A stretch of DNA of 18,634 nucleotides from Candidatus Heimdallarchaeota archaeon. Lineage in GTDB: Archaea; Asgardarchaeota; Heimdallarchaeia; JABLTI01. The DNA lies in contig JAGMDP010000004.1 of the NCBI GenBank assembly GCA_023128635.1, positions 1 through 18,634 of the forward strand, read 5' to 3'. Shown here one piece after another: positions 8,301 through 14,736 of the stretch. The stretch's first letter is position 1; each line of letters opens with the position of its first letter. The translations under genes were made by a program, and so were the position numbers. A model generated the notes under the pieces. The model saw nothing but the letters and a program-made list of their open reading frames with translations, made no database searches and was not told where the DNA came from.

Positions 8301-8567
8301 TATGATATGGATGGTTTAACCAATCTCGAAGAATACCAATACCTTGCTTCACATGGTTGGGAGTTAGATCCCAAAGATCCGGATACAGATAATGACGGCT
8401 GGCTCGATTCAACTGAAATAAATGAAGGAACTGATCCTACTGATCCATTAGACTTTCCTCAGACAACAACCTATACTACAACTGTTGGGATTGAAATCAT
8501 GATAATCTTTGCAACATTTGGATTTGTTGGCATTTCCATTGTTCTTATCAAACGATTAAAACGCTAA
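5376..8567 (+). CDS. Secreted, membrane-anchored surface protein: LVIVD propeller plus calcium-motif repeats
   Basis: A 1063-residue protein. Residues 1-31 form a signal peptide (basic start, then SSVIMLMLLSVTFIA). About 50-660 consists of LVIVD-type beta-propeller repeats such as GVTFIDVSDSQNPEVLGSYY, GLEILDVSDWDDIE and GLEVIDISDTSAPTSLATLA. Residues about 672-1028 hold some ten thrombospondin-type-3-like calcium motifs of the DxDxDGxxDxxE kind (DTDADGILDGDE, DTDGDTISDGDE, DTDADGMPDGWE). A TTTYTTT linker, a helix at about 1036-1057 and a basic tail RLKR anchor it in the membrane. The bulk should face outside, with the repeat stalk stiffened by calcium; an adhesion or envelope role is likely. 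Of two in-frame ATGs, 5394 has GGTGA five bases ahead, while 5376 has no ribosome-binding site; either leaves an intact signal peptide. Confidence 0.88.
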   Translation: MKLVKKMKRNKSFFIVSSVIMLMLLSVTFIAENKGVPIKEKIVGQDDSLVEIQKREELWNQYLELQATSNGLTKMGVLDVDFGNAYRIETVNSLSGDDDVLIVSGLGGGVTFIDVSDSQNPEVLGSYYSGGTVYDAAEHGGLCYLALHENGLEILDVSDWDDIESVATHDDGGEAYDLEFLGFDFLYVADGTSGLEIYNFRYNDRNFTRIKTDDFGLNEILGVVADPLNNIAFLMAGDEGIAAIDITTPLNPSLITIISDGGSDARNADFSWPYLYVTEGASGLRVYNYTSQNNITLLGTFDVGINEYAEFFEWDVGRKGYLSTGDDGYLYSLDLNNISDITQNWRIANEPGSANDMKVDGSAIYLANSFDLKIFSSQHPDPPILESDVIFAGEPSATYVSGDIGMLSNGLIGFDLINLSDITDPILISKYEQVGVSYYESIINNTLVYCATSEGLEVIDISDTSAPTSLATLAVGKSKALEFADNIVYLATESDDFLTINVTVPSAPVELDNAGIVNDLFDVSMNSNYAFVTMGSNGYTVVDISNPAALSIHSTHGVTVGADGIFVNGTVLAIAELTNGVQLYNITDINSITGLDGKFDGILNVTKVVVDGDDLIITAKEAGVYIINASDPSNLGGSGYFDDGGSAVNLMVYNEIIYIADDLDSFEVIGKDTDYDRLADFEETNIWTTDPFVADTDADGILDGDEVDYWQDRDINPLFDFDLDTFGNLLDVDSDDDTINDGDEVNFWGSDPNNLDSDADGVSDEDEVSPITQYETHPALSDSDTDGINDFDELFGLLDPLNPAANHTGYIPGQTNTTTTSLNATNPDTDGDIPYDGWEVLYGYNPLLADSHYDNDTDGLNSTMEFLFGSDPHNSDTDGDTISDGDEVLIHGTDPTLVDTDGDYIPDNYEILYSLNPLDDADGTTDNDDDELSNYEEYLWNTDPFNNDTDADGMPDGWEALYNLNPTFLQDAYSDYDMDGLTNLEEYQYLASHGWELDPKDPDTDNDGWLDSTEINEGTDPTDPLDFPQTTTYTTTVGIEIMIIFATFGFVGISIVLIKRLKR

Positions 8568-8573
8568 ATCACT

Positions 8574-8612
8574 ATGAAAATCTCACTTTTGTGAGGTTCT
8601 TCATTTTTCTTT
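8574..8612 (+). terminator. Hairpin terminator after the surface-protein gene
   Basis: The arms 8574-8586 and 8591-8604 pair over 13 bp, with one bulged C and one G-U pair, around a TTTT loop. A pyrimidine tract rich in T follows immediately (8604-8620). It lies seven bases after the stop codon and separates this gene from the BtpA-family gene. Confidence 0.7.
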
Positions 8613-8670
8613 CTTTTCTTTCAATAGTTTTATTATTTTCAATTTCTTATTATACTAGGTGCTAATAACT

Positions 8671-9504
8671 GTGCTCAACTCAAAACTTGATCAGCTTGAG
8701 AAACTGTTTGGTGTGAATAAACCAATAATTGGTATGATTCACTTGAAAGCTCTCCCTGGTGCTCCTAGAAACTCCCTATCTATCCCTGAGATTCTCACTT
8801 CTGCTATTAATGATTTGAATAGTTTAGTTGAGGGTAAAATTGATGGGGTTCTTGTTGAGAATTATAATGACTTTCCTTTTCAACCGTTTACTGCTGACAC
8901 ATCTACCATTGTTTCTATGTCTCTGATTATTAAGGAATTAGTTAAATCCTCTAGTGTTCCTGTCGGTGTGAATGTTCTGCGTAATGCTTGTTCTGATGCT
9001 TTAGTTATTGCTTCTTTAACTGGGGCTGAATACATTCGTTGTAATTTTTTAACAGGGGCATATGTTATTGATCAAGGAGTTGTTGTTGGTTGTGCTCATA
9101 TCCTTAAGAGAGTACAAAAACAGCTAAGTTGTTTTAAAACCGAGTCAACCCCTCTTATTTTCGGGGACGTCCTTTGTAAACATGCCTCCCCCATTTCTCC
9201 TCGTACTATTGATTTAGAAGCACTTGATGCTCTTGAGCGTGGATTAGCTGATGCAGTTATTGTTACAGGTGATAGAACCGGTTTGTCTGTCAAGCTTTCT
9301 GATTTAAAATTACTTCGTGAAAAACAAATACAACCTATTTTAATTGGAAGTGGTGTAACATTGGATAATATACAAGAAATATTACCACTTATTGATGGAA
9401 TAATAATTGGAACATCTCTAAAACATAAAAATAAAATTTCACAACCTGTGGATAGTAAAAAAGTCGAAGCTCTTATGCAGAAAGTTCATGCATTTCGAGA
9501 TTAA
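8671..9504 (+). CDS. BtpA/SgcQ-family TIM-barrel protein
   Basis: A 277-residue protein of the BtpA family (PF03437). The hallmark opening KPIIGMIHLKALPGAP, the GVLVENYNDFPF segment, PVGVNVLRNACSDALVIASLTGAEYIRCN and the late barrel strands DAVIVTGDRTG, PILIGSGVTLDNI and GIIIGTSLK are all present. BtpA itself is needed for photosystem I accumulation in cyanobacteria. Archaeal homologues have no settled function and are best described as phosphate-binding barrel proteins with possible nucleoside or sugar-phosphate chemistry. The GTG at 8671 with AGGTG nine bases ahead (8657-8661) is preferred to the GTG at 8659, which lies inside that site. Codon use shifts along the gene, from T/C-ending in the first two thirds to A-ending near the end. 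It converges with the next TPR gene, 23 bases apart. Confidence 0.85.
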   Translation: MLNSKLDQLEKLFGVNKPIIGMIHLKALPGAPRNSLSIPEILTSAINDLNSLVEGKIDGVLVENYNDFPFQPFTADTSTIVSMSLIIKELVKSSSVPVGVNVLRNACSDALVIASLTGAEYIRCNFLTGAYVIDQGVVVGCAHILKRVQKQLSCFKTESTPLIFGDVLCKHASPISPRTIDLEALDALERGLADAVIVTGDRTGLSVKLSDLKLLREKQIQPILIGSGVTLDNIQEILPLIDGIIIGTSLKHKNKISQPVDSKKVEALMQKVHAFRD

Positions 9505-9527
9505 TTTCTATTTCATTGCTTCGTTAT

Positions 9528-10511
9528 CTATGTATCTCTTAGTTTCGGTTTTTTCATCGTAGGTTGTTTTCTTACAGATTTGTTTTGGATTTCAATGACA
9601 TGTTTAAAGCACTTGCTTGCTTCTTCGAATTCTTGTATCATTTCATAGCAAATGCCTAATTCTCTCCAAGCATCTAGGTTTGAAGGTTTCTCATCCACTA
9701 TTTTTCTGATAACTGCAATTGCTTCCTCTGTCTTCCCTAAATCTTGCAAGCTAGCTCCTAACAAAAATAAGTTGTCTATATTATATGGATCCATATCAAC
9801 TGCTTTCTTTAAAAACTCACAAGCCATTTCCTTTTCTTTCAATTCTTCATAAGCATAAGCAATATTAACAAAAAGATCTGCTGATTCTGAACCAAACTTT
9901 ATTGCTTTCTGGTATTCATCAATTGCTTTTTCATATTCTTCAATATAGTAATAAGAAAATCCTAAATTGAAAAGAGCTTCTGTTAATTCAGAATCCATTT
10001 TAAGGCATTTCAGAAGGTACATAATCGCAATCTCATATTCTCCATTACATGCTAACGCCCATCCAAGATGGCTAAGATATTTCGCATTTTCTTTCTCAAG
10101 TGTGTGTGCTTTCTTGTAAAATTCTATCGCCTTGTCAAAATCCTCCAAAAAACCATAAGAGCTGCCTAATCCATCAAATGCTAAACTATAATTCTTGTCT
10201 AGTTGAATCGCTCTTTCATATGCCTTAATAGCTACTTCATAGTCTTGACAGCCATAATATTCACAAGCTAAATTATAGTAATTTGTTGCCGTAGCCCCTA
10301 ACTCGACAATTTTTATATAGCACTGAATTGCTTGTTTGCATTTATTCAAAGAGGAATAAGTTCTCCCCAGATTATACCAGGCATTTATTGAGGAGGGATC
10401 AAGTTCTGTTGCTTCTGTAAGAAATTCAACTGCATCAATGTATTTAGCATCATAAAAGGCTTTTATCCCTGCTTGCAGTCTATCGTTGAATTTTTCTTTT
10501 AGATCACTCAT
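9528..10511 (-). CDS. TPR-repeat protein, about eight repeats
   Basis: A 327-residue protein made almost entirely of tetratricopeptide repeats. Units such as INAWYNLGRTYSSLNKCKQAIQCYIKIVEL, ATNYYNLACEYYGCQDYEVAIKAYERAIQLD, SLAFDGLGSSYGFLEDFDKAIEFYKKAHTL and ALFNLGFSYYYIEEYEKAIDEYQKAI show the W/Y-LG-Y-A-A-P-type spacing clearly. The C-terminus is basic (KSVRKQPTMKKPKLRDT). It has no signal peptide, so it is a cytoplasmic scaffold or adaptor with unknown partner. The ATG at 10511-10509 has GAGGT eight bases ahead. It diverges from the Nudix gene across a 140-base promoter region. It is better preserved as a TPR protein than the gene at 3374. Confidence 0.92.
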   Translation of the reverse strand: MSDLKEKFNDRLQAGIKAFYDAKYIDAVEFLTEATELDPSSINAWYNLGRTYSSLNKCKQAIQCYIKIVELGATATNYYNLACEYYGCQDYEVAIKAYERAIQLDKNYSLAFDGLGSSYGFLEDFDKAIEFYKKAHTLEKENAKYLSHLGWALACNGEYEIAIMYLLKCLKMDSELTEALFNLGFSYYYIEEYEKAIDEYQKAIKFGSESADLFVNIAYAYEELKEKEMACEFLKKAVDMDPYNIDNLFLLGASLQDLGKTEEAIAVIRKIVDEKPSNLDAWRELGICYEMIQEFEEASKCFKHVIEIQNKSVRKQPTMKKPKLRDT

Positions 10512-10611
10512 TAGCTCTTACCTCAAGATAGAACTTGTTGATAAAAATTAGTGTGTATTGATTTATTAATTTCCTACTAAGTGCAAAAAGAAATTGGCAA
10601 TCGATTTGAAA

Positions 10612-10620
10612 GATTTTTAA
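10612..10620 (+). promoter_or_regulatory. TATA-like box for the Nudix gene
   Basis: TTTTTAAAA lies about 32-40 bases before the ATG at 10652. It would place the transcript start near 10640 and give a very short leader, which agrees with the absence of a ribosome-binding site there. Confidence 0.45.
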
Positions 10621-10651
10621 AACATAGAACAATATAATTGTAGAACTCACA

Positions 10652-11224
10652 ATGCTTAATCTCAAATTCATTAAAACAAAGATCAGTTCACATAAACCAC
10701 TCTATTTACCGGATGATGGCTGTACTAGAGGTGCAGTTGTTATTCCTATCTTTGAAAAGGATAATCATATCTATGTGCTTTTTACCAAACGCACCGAAGA
10801 TCTCCCGACTCATAAAGGCCAAATTTCGTTTCCGGGTGGAAGAAAAGATGAAAATGATGAATCATTGCTTGCTACTGCTTTACGAGAAACAAATGAAGAA
10901 ATCGGTCTTTCTTCTACTTCATTAGAAGTTTGGGGTGAATTAGATCAGATTAGAACTCATACGTCTAATTTCTTGCTTTCAGTTTTTGTATGTTTTATAC
11001 CTTACCCATTTGAGTTAACCTTGAGCGAACAAGAAGTTGAGGAAATATTGGAAGTACCTTTAGAAGAACTACTTGACGATAAGAAATGGGTTCAGAAGGA
11101 ATTTAAGGATGAAAATACCATACATGATGTTTGGTTTTTCGACTTCCATAGTAAAATTATATGGGGAGCTACTGCAGAAATAGTGAAGCAATTCCTATCT
11201 CTTTTACATGAGGAATCATATTAA
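10652..11224 (+). CDS. Nudix hydrolase, CoA pyrophosphatase type (NUDT7/YeaB-like)
   Basis: A 190-residue Nudix hydrolase. The segment VLFTKRTEDLPTHKGQISFPGG (about 42-63) matches the extra motif (LLTxRS...HxGQxSFPGG) that marks the coenzyme-A-pyrophosphatase branch. The Nudix box follows, with catalytic helix ALRETNEEIGL holding Glu79, Glu82 and Glu83. Near the end, IIWGATAEIVKQFL matches the IWGxTA element of this branch. The expected reaction is hydrolysis of CoA or acyl-CoA to 3',5'-ADP and acyl-phosphopantetheine, using Mg2+ or Mn2+, in the cytoplasm. Length is normal for the family. The ATG at 10652 lacks a ribosome-binding site and is probably read from a nearly leaderless transcript. 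Other substrates cannot be excluded. Confidence 0.88.
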   Translation: MLNLKFIKTKISSHKPLYLPDDGCTRGAVVIPIFEKDNHIYVLFTKRTEDLPTHKGQISFPGGRKDENDESLLATALRETNEEIGLSSTSLEVWGELDQIRTHTSNFLLSVFVCFIPYPFELTLSEQEVEEILEVPLEELLDDKKWVQKEFKDENTIHDVWFFDFHSKIIWGATAEIVKQFLSLLHEESY

Positions 11225-11289
11225 ATAGAAAACTGTTAGAATTACATGAATTTCAGAAATTGTTAAAAAGAACATTGTAATCGTAAACT

Positions 11290-11298
11290 CTATATAAT
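11290..11298 (+). promoter_or_regulatory. TATA box for the multi-pass membrane protein gene
   Basis: CTATATAAT fits the archaeal TATA consensus well and would start transcription near 11318. AGGAAGGA (about 11330-11337) then serves as ribosome-binding site for the ATG at 11344. Confidence 0.55.
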
Positions 11299-11343
11299 AA
11301 TGAAATAGTTATCTTTTGAATAATAATAGGAAGGAACAAAATA

Positions 11344-12528
11344 ATGCGTATGCAGGGACTGAAAAAAACCGCATTTATTCTTATAGTAGCAACAGCGATT
11401 TTGCTTTACAATGTTGGAACCTACGATTTAATTGCTAATCAAGGTGTTGATATTCTAACACCAATGTACAATGAAGGTCAACCTGGTGAAACTGGGGTTA
11501 CACCAAATGCAGACCAAGAAATTTATCCTCCACTAGGAAATCAAACAAGTCTTCCAAAAGCTAACACGATTTTTACAATGATGGTATATAATTTCCCGAT
11601 AGAACTAGCGATAGTTTTCTTCGCAGAAATGGTGTTTAGTTCATTAGTCAAAGCTGATCGTAAGAAAATGAACTTTTTGCGATTGTTAATCCTTTTGGGT
11701 TCTGCTTCAGCATTAACTGTTGTTAATTCCTTAAATCATTACTTCCTAATATGGCCAGCTATGCATGATTGGCCCATTCATGCTGGACGTACCTATAATG
11801 ATACCTCAACATATGAGTTAGAACCACTATATGGTGTACAAGAGGAACCAATAAATAAGACTTATATCTTAACTTCTCAAAGTTGGACTTTTATTCAAGA
11901 AGTAAATCTCTCTGAGAATCAAATTACGAAATATCAATGGGTTTCAGACTTGTCTGTACAAGGAAGAGAAGTAACTAAAGAACAATATAATACAATGCAA
12001 GGTCAAAATTTAAGTGAGAGATCTGCTTATTTTGAAACTCTTGGGTATTCTGATGGAATTAAAGATAGTGATAAAACTACGATTGATTTAGACGGATCAA
12101 TTTACTTTGTTTTCTTTAATCCTAACAGTTTACAAGCAAACCTAGATTTGACTTATACTTATCAATATACATTCTTTTCACCAGCTGTAACTATTTTAAT
12201 ATTCATTGCTGCAGCAATAATTATCTTAGGAATTCACTTCTTAGCATTCAAATTCATACAAAAATTAAGTTTAACATGTAGTGGAATTTCGTTGTTAATG
12301 CCAGCAGTGTATTATCCAGTCATATGGAGTGCTATGGTGCGGGAGACGAGAGCACAAGATCTGTATGAAACTACGGGTAATCAGTTTATGTTTGCACTAA
12401 TACTCTCCGGGTTATTTTTACTAGCGGTAGTATTAGTACTAATTTGGAACTTGACTCTTGTTGGAACTCGGGCAGCAGTTTTGAAACCCCAAGATACGGA
12501 ATCACAAGAAAAGTATCAACAGGAATAG
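11344..12528 (+). CDS. Multi-pass membrane protein with a large external loop, function unknown
   Basis: A 394-residue membrane protein I do not recognise. Predicted helices lie at about 8-25 (TAFILIVATAILLYNVG), 78-100 (MVYNFPIELAIVFFAEMVF), 112-138 (FLRLLILLGSASALTVVNSLNHYFLIW), 279-300 (AVTILIFIAAAIIILGIHFLAF), 308-330 and 350-372 (FMFALILSGLFLLAVVLVLIWNL). Between helices 3 and 4 lies a polar domain of about 130 residues rich in Thr, Asn, Gln and Tyr that probably faces outside. The HYFLIWPAMHDWPIHAG segment, with three His and two Trp, begins this loop. A basic segment KADRKKM before helix 3 marks the cytoplasmic side. The start is secure: TATA box, AGGAAGGA site, then ATG. It appears to be a single-gene unit, with T-runs following the stop. 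Confidence 0.75.
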   Translation: MRMQGLKKTAFILIVATAILLYNVGTYDLIANQGVDILTPMYNEGQPGETGVTPNADQEIYPPLGNQTSLPKANTIFTMMVYNFPIELAIVFFAEMVFSSLVKADRKKMNFLRLLILLGSASALTVVNSLNHYFLIWPAMHDWPIHAGRTYNDTSTYELEPLYGVQEEPINKTYILTSQSWTFIQEVNLSENQITKYQWVSDLSVQGREVTKEQYNTMQGQNLSERSAYFETLGYSDGIKDSDKTTIDLDGSIYFVFFNPNSLQANLDLTYTYQYTFFSPAVTILIFIAAAIIILGIHFLAFKFIQKLSLTCSGISLLMPAVYYPVIWSAMVRETRAQDLYETTGNQFMFALILSGLFLLAVVLVLIWNLTLVGTRAAVLKPQDTESQEKYQQE

Positions 12529-12554
12529 GATTTCACTTTATCTTGGAAATTCTA

Positions 12555-12572
12555 TTTTTTTCTTAATTTTTT
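12555..12572 (+). terminator. Poly-T termination signal after the membrane protein gene
   Basis: A T7 run (12555-12561) and a T6 run (12567-12572) start 27 bases after the stop codon. There is no stable hairpin, as is usual for archaeal termination. Confidence 0.5.
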
Positions 12573-12625
12573 ATAATTTATCATATGTCTTTCTCATTTT
12601 ATGCGGGTAATTTTACTAGAAGACT

Positions 12626-12640
12626 TGGAAAGATTTTCCA
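12626..12640 (+). repeat. Perfect short inverted repeat
   Basis: TGGAAA and TTTCCA are perfect 6-bp inverted arms around GAT. The repeat lies eight bases before the TATA-like box of the candidate RNA, so it may be an operator for that transcript rather than part of it. Confidence 0.35.
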
Positions 12641-12647
12641 GAACGCC

Positions 12648-12656
12648 TTTTAATAT
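12648..12656 (+). promoter_or_regulatory. TATA-like box upstream of a candidate structured RNA
   Basis: TTTTAATAT resembles an archaeal TATA box. A start 24-28 bases downstream would fall near 12678, just ahead of the first hairpin at 12685. Confidence 0.35.
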
Positions 12657-12677
12657 TGGAAACAGAAGTAATATTGT

Positions 12678-12940
12678 AAATTTCCCCTAGAAATAGGGTG
12701 ACTTTAAATTTGCAGTGACATTCCGAAAGGAATGTCATTTAAAATCCTTCCACATCATTCCAGTATTAGTCCAAATCTCAAATAAAACCTCCCCCAATAA
12801 CATCTGAGTGATTGCCTGAAAACCACAAACTTTTCCTCCTTGTGAAACTTATTTTATAAGGCACCCACTCGTTAAACGGACAGGGACTTTCTCCCTGTCT
12901 TGTTCCACTTCTGATTAAAGATTTTGAGAATCAGTTTTTC
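12678..12940 (+). ncRNA. Candidate structured non-coding RNA, about 260 nt
   Basis: The 430-base gap between the membrane protein and the PHP gene has no convincing protein frame but has ordered RNA signals on the plus strand. In order they are: a TATA-like box (12648); a 5-bp hairpin CCCTA/TAGGG with GAAA loop (12685-12698); a perfect 9-bp hairpin with GAAA loop (12716-12737), whose flanks TTTAAA/TTTAAA (12704-12709, 12738-12743) could extend it; smaller pairings around 12825-12860; a perfect 8-bp hairpin GACAGGGA/TCCCTGTC (12879-12899); and a 6-bp hairpin followed by T5 (12911-12939). GAAA tetraloops are stable only in this orientation. I could not match it to SRP RNA, RNase P RNA or a known riboswitch. 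Alternatives are a 3' untranslated region, or a remnant of an IS200/IS605-like element whose ends carry hairpins. Confidence 0.4.
12911..12939 (+). terminator. Hairpin plus T5 terminator closing the candidate RNA
   Basis: CTGATT (12911-12916) and AATCAG (12929-12934) form a perfect 6-bp stem, directly followed by TTTTT (12935-12939). The T tract lies only on the plus strand, so it supports a plus-strand transcript rather than termination of the minus-strand PHP gene. Confidence 0.45.
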
Positions 12941-12958
12941 TATTTATTTTCATTATAA

Positions 12959-13675
12959 TCATTCATATATTCTTGTAAGAAATTCTCGAATATTATCTTT
13001 AAGTATTATTTCGGTTTCTTTCTTTGTAAATCCTGACGCAAGAAGTATTCGTTCTCCTTCCTCATAATTCTTCATATCTCTTGGACTATGGGTGTCAGTA
13101 TTTTGGATGAATTTCACTTGGGATTCTTTTCCAATTTTTGCTATATACCATTTGTAATTGAATGCGTTCTGTTGGATGTTATCTCTACGAACACATTGTT
13201 TTTCTTACATTGATCTGCAACATCCTTAGTTAGTAAACCTGGATGAGTCAAAATATCAACATTTTTGCAATTTGCTGCTTTAAGATTTGTACCTGGTTCT
13301 ACGGGTTCAGCTATGGTTTCTCCGTGAATTACAAATTATTAATGCTCCTTTTTCTATTGATTTCTCAACAACTTCTTCAATAGCATTTACAGGTACATGA
13401 GTTAATTCAACCCCTGGAAGAGAAAGCATTCCCCAATGTTTAGTTGCTAATTTACAATCTTCAATTAATTTTGGAATATTATCAAGTGTTGATAAGCTAA
13501 CATGATCAGTAATTCCGTAACCAACATACCCATGAACAAATGCTCTTCTTAATTGCTCGATTGGTAAAAGAACTCCATCAGATAAGAATGAATGAGTATG
13601 AAAGTCACATCTGGCAATTTTTTCTTGTGCTAATAGTTTTTCAATTGCTTCATTGAAAATTAACATTTCAATCAC
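12959..13675 (-). pseudogene. PHP-domain phosphoesterase (histidinol-phosphatase-like), broken by two compensating indels
   Basis: The reading frame starts at GTG 13675 or ATG 13666 and carries DFHTHSFLSDG, YGITDH and GVELTHVP, the metal-binding motifs of PHP phosphoesterases. The arrangement is that of the archaeal HisPPase-like family. It stops at 13307 after GALIICNSRRNHS. One T too many in the TTT at 13335-13333 explains this: removing it gives GALIIVIHGETIAEPVEPGTN, then VDILTHPG and VFVEITSNRTHSITNG. A second shift near 13147, one base missing, restores YIAKIGKESQVKF and NTDTHSPRDM and reads to TGA 12961-12959. The two indels cancel, so the repaired gene would be 238 codons with every expected His/Asp/Glu motif and no other stop. 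It is either a very recent pseudogene or two sequencing errors. It lies 23 bases downstream of the ABC ATPase gene and is probably co-transcribed. Confidence 0.85.
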
Positions 13676-13698
13676 GTACTAATCTTCTCAATAATAAT

Positions 13699-14721
13699 TT
13701 ATTCTTTTTCGTATGCTGGAATTTCTTTCACTCTCCAGCATGCAACGAAATGTCCTTCTTTATATTCCTCTAATTCTGGTATATCATTTTTGCATTTCTC
13801 TATTGCATACTCACATCTTGGATGAAATCGGCATCCAGTTGGGAAGTTTCTTGGATCTGGTTCTTTTCCTGGGATTGGTTTTAATCTCCCTCGAGGAGCC
13901 ATACTTGGAGTAGCATAAAAAAGTCCTTGAGTGAACGGATGTCTAGGTTCGTAGAACATAGAATCAACATCAGAATACTCAAGAATTTTCCCTGCATAAA
14001 GTATGGCAATTTTATCAGATAATTCAGCTAGTATGCCTAAATTGTGAGCTATCAGAATCAATGTTAGCTTGAATTTTTCCTTCATTTCGTGTAGTAAATT
14101 CAAAATTTGCCTTGCTACAGTAGCATCCAGATTCGATACAGGTTCATCAGCAATTAATAAGGTTGGATTGTTCATTACAGCGGATGCAATTTTTACTCTT
14201 TGACTTTCCCCTCCACTTAATTCATGAGCGAATTTGTCTGATGTTTTTATGGGTTCAGGTAGTGCTACTTTGCCTAATTGACTTACCACAAGTAGCTTTA
14301 TTTCTGAACGAACAAGATCTTCATCTAAGTGCTCCCTATAGGGTTGACTTGTAGTGTAAGTCATATCTCGAAGTGGATCAATTGCCCCAGGTGCGTTCTG
14401 CATTACTAATGCAATTTCTTTTCCTCTTATCTTGTTGAAAATTTCTTCATCAATTTTGAGCAAATCTTTTCCTTTGAATAATACTTGTCCTTTTACTATT
14501 TTGCCAGGGTATTCCACTAATCTTAAGATGGATCTTGCTAAAACTGATTTTCCTGTACCTGTCGGTCCTAATATTCCAAGAGTTTCTCCCTTATAGATTT
14601 TTAAATTGACACCTTCAAGGATTTTCCATATGTTATCATTACTATCAGTGAAATATGTATGAAGATCCTTTACTTCAAGGATTAACTCTTTTTTTTCTTT
14701 TTCATTCGACAATAATTCCAA
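13699..14721 (-). CDS. Peptide-type ABC transporter ATP-binding protein (DppD/OppD-like)
   Basis: A 340-residue ATPase of the peptide/nickel importer type. Walker A is GPTGTGKS (52-59), Q-loop Gln108, signature LSGGE (168-172), Walker B LLIAD with Glu193, and H-loop His226. The C-terminal oligopeptide-transporter extension (PRHPFTQGLFYATPSM, then IPGKEPDPRNFPTGCRFHPRC) carries Cys297, 303, 310 and 328, which fit the iron-sulfur site seen in some Dpp/Opp ATPases. All ATPase residues are intact. The permeases, binding protein and second ATPase that should accompany it are not in the window. The start is a TTG at 14721 with AGGAT touching it; a second in-frame TTG at 14712 has better spacing. 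It lies 15 bases after the PGI gene, so it belongs to the same transcript. Confidence 0.88.
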   Translation of the reverse strand: MELLSNEKEKKELILEVKDLHTYFTDSNDNIWKILEGVNLKIYKGETLGILGPTGTGKSVLARSILRLVEYPGKIVKGQVLFKGKDLLKIDEEIFNKIRGKEIALVMQNAPGAIDPLRDMTYTTSQPYREHLDEDLVRSEIKLLVVSQLGKVALPEPIKTSDKFAHELSGGESQRVKIASAVMNNPTLLIADEPVSNLDATVARQILNLLHEMKEKFKLTLILIAHNLGILAELSDKIAILYAGKILEYSDVDSMFYEPRHPFTQGLFYATPSMAPRGRLKPIPGKEPDPRNFPTGCRFHPRCEYAIEKCKNDIPELEEYKEGHFVACWRVKEIPAYEKE

Positions 14722-14736
14722 ATCCTAATGAAATAA

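Noticed and set aside
12727..12858. Short minus-strand frames of 23 and about 36 codons, with a TATA-like box at 12850-12858 and GGAGG near 12834, within the candidate RNA region.
   Set aside because: Both are short, do not resemble a known protein and are of a length expected by chance. No terminator follows on that strand. I favour the plus-strand RNA reading but note that minus-strand transcription is possible.
12678..12900. A complete insertion sequence.
   Set aside because: No transposase frame, terminal inverted repeats or target duplication are visible; only hairpins near the ends hint at an IS200/IS605-like relic.
12678..12940. SRP RNA or RNase P RNA.
   Set aside because: The hallmark helix-8 loop of SRP RNA and the conserved GAGGAAAGUC and ACAGAA blocks of RNase P RNA are absent, and the ends do not pair.
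12959..13675. Programmed ribosomal frameshifting in the PHP gene.
   Set aside because: Two shifts of opposite sign would be needed at sites without slippery heptamers, and the family is not known to use frameshifting.
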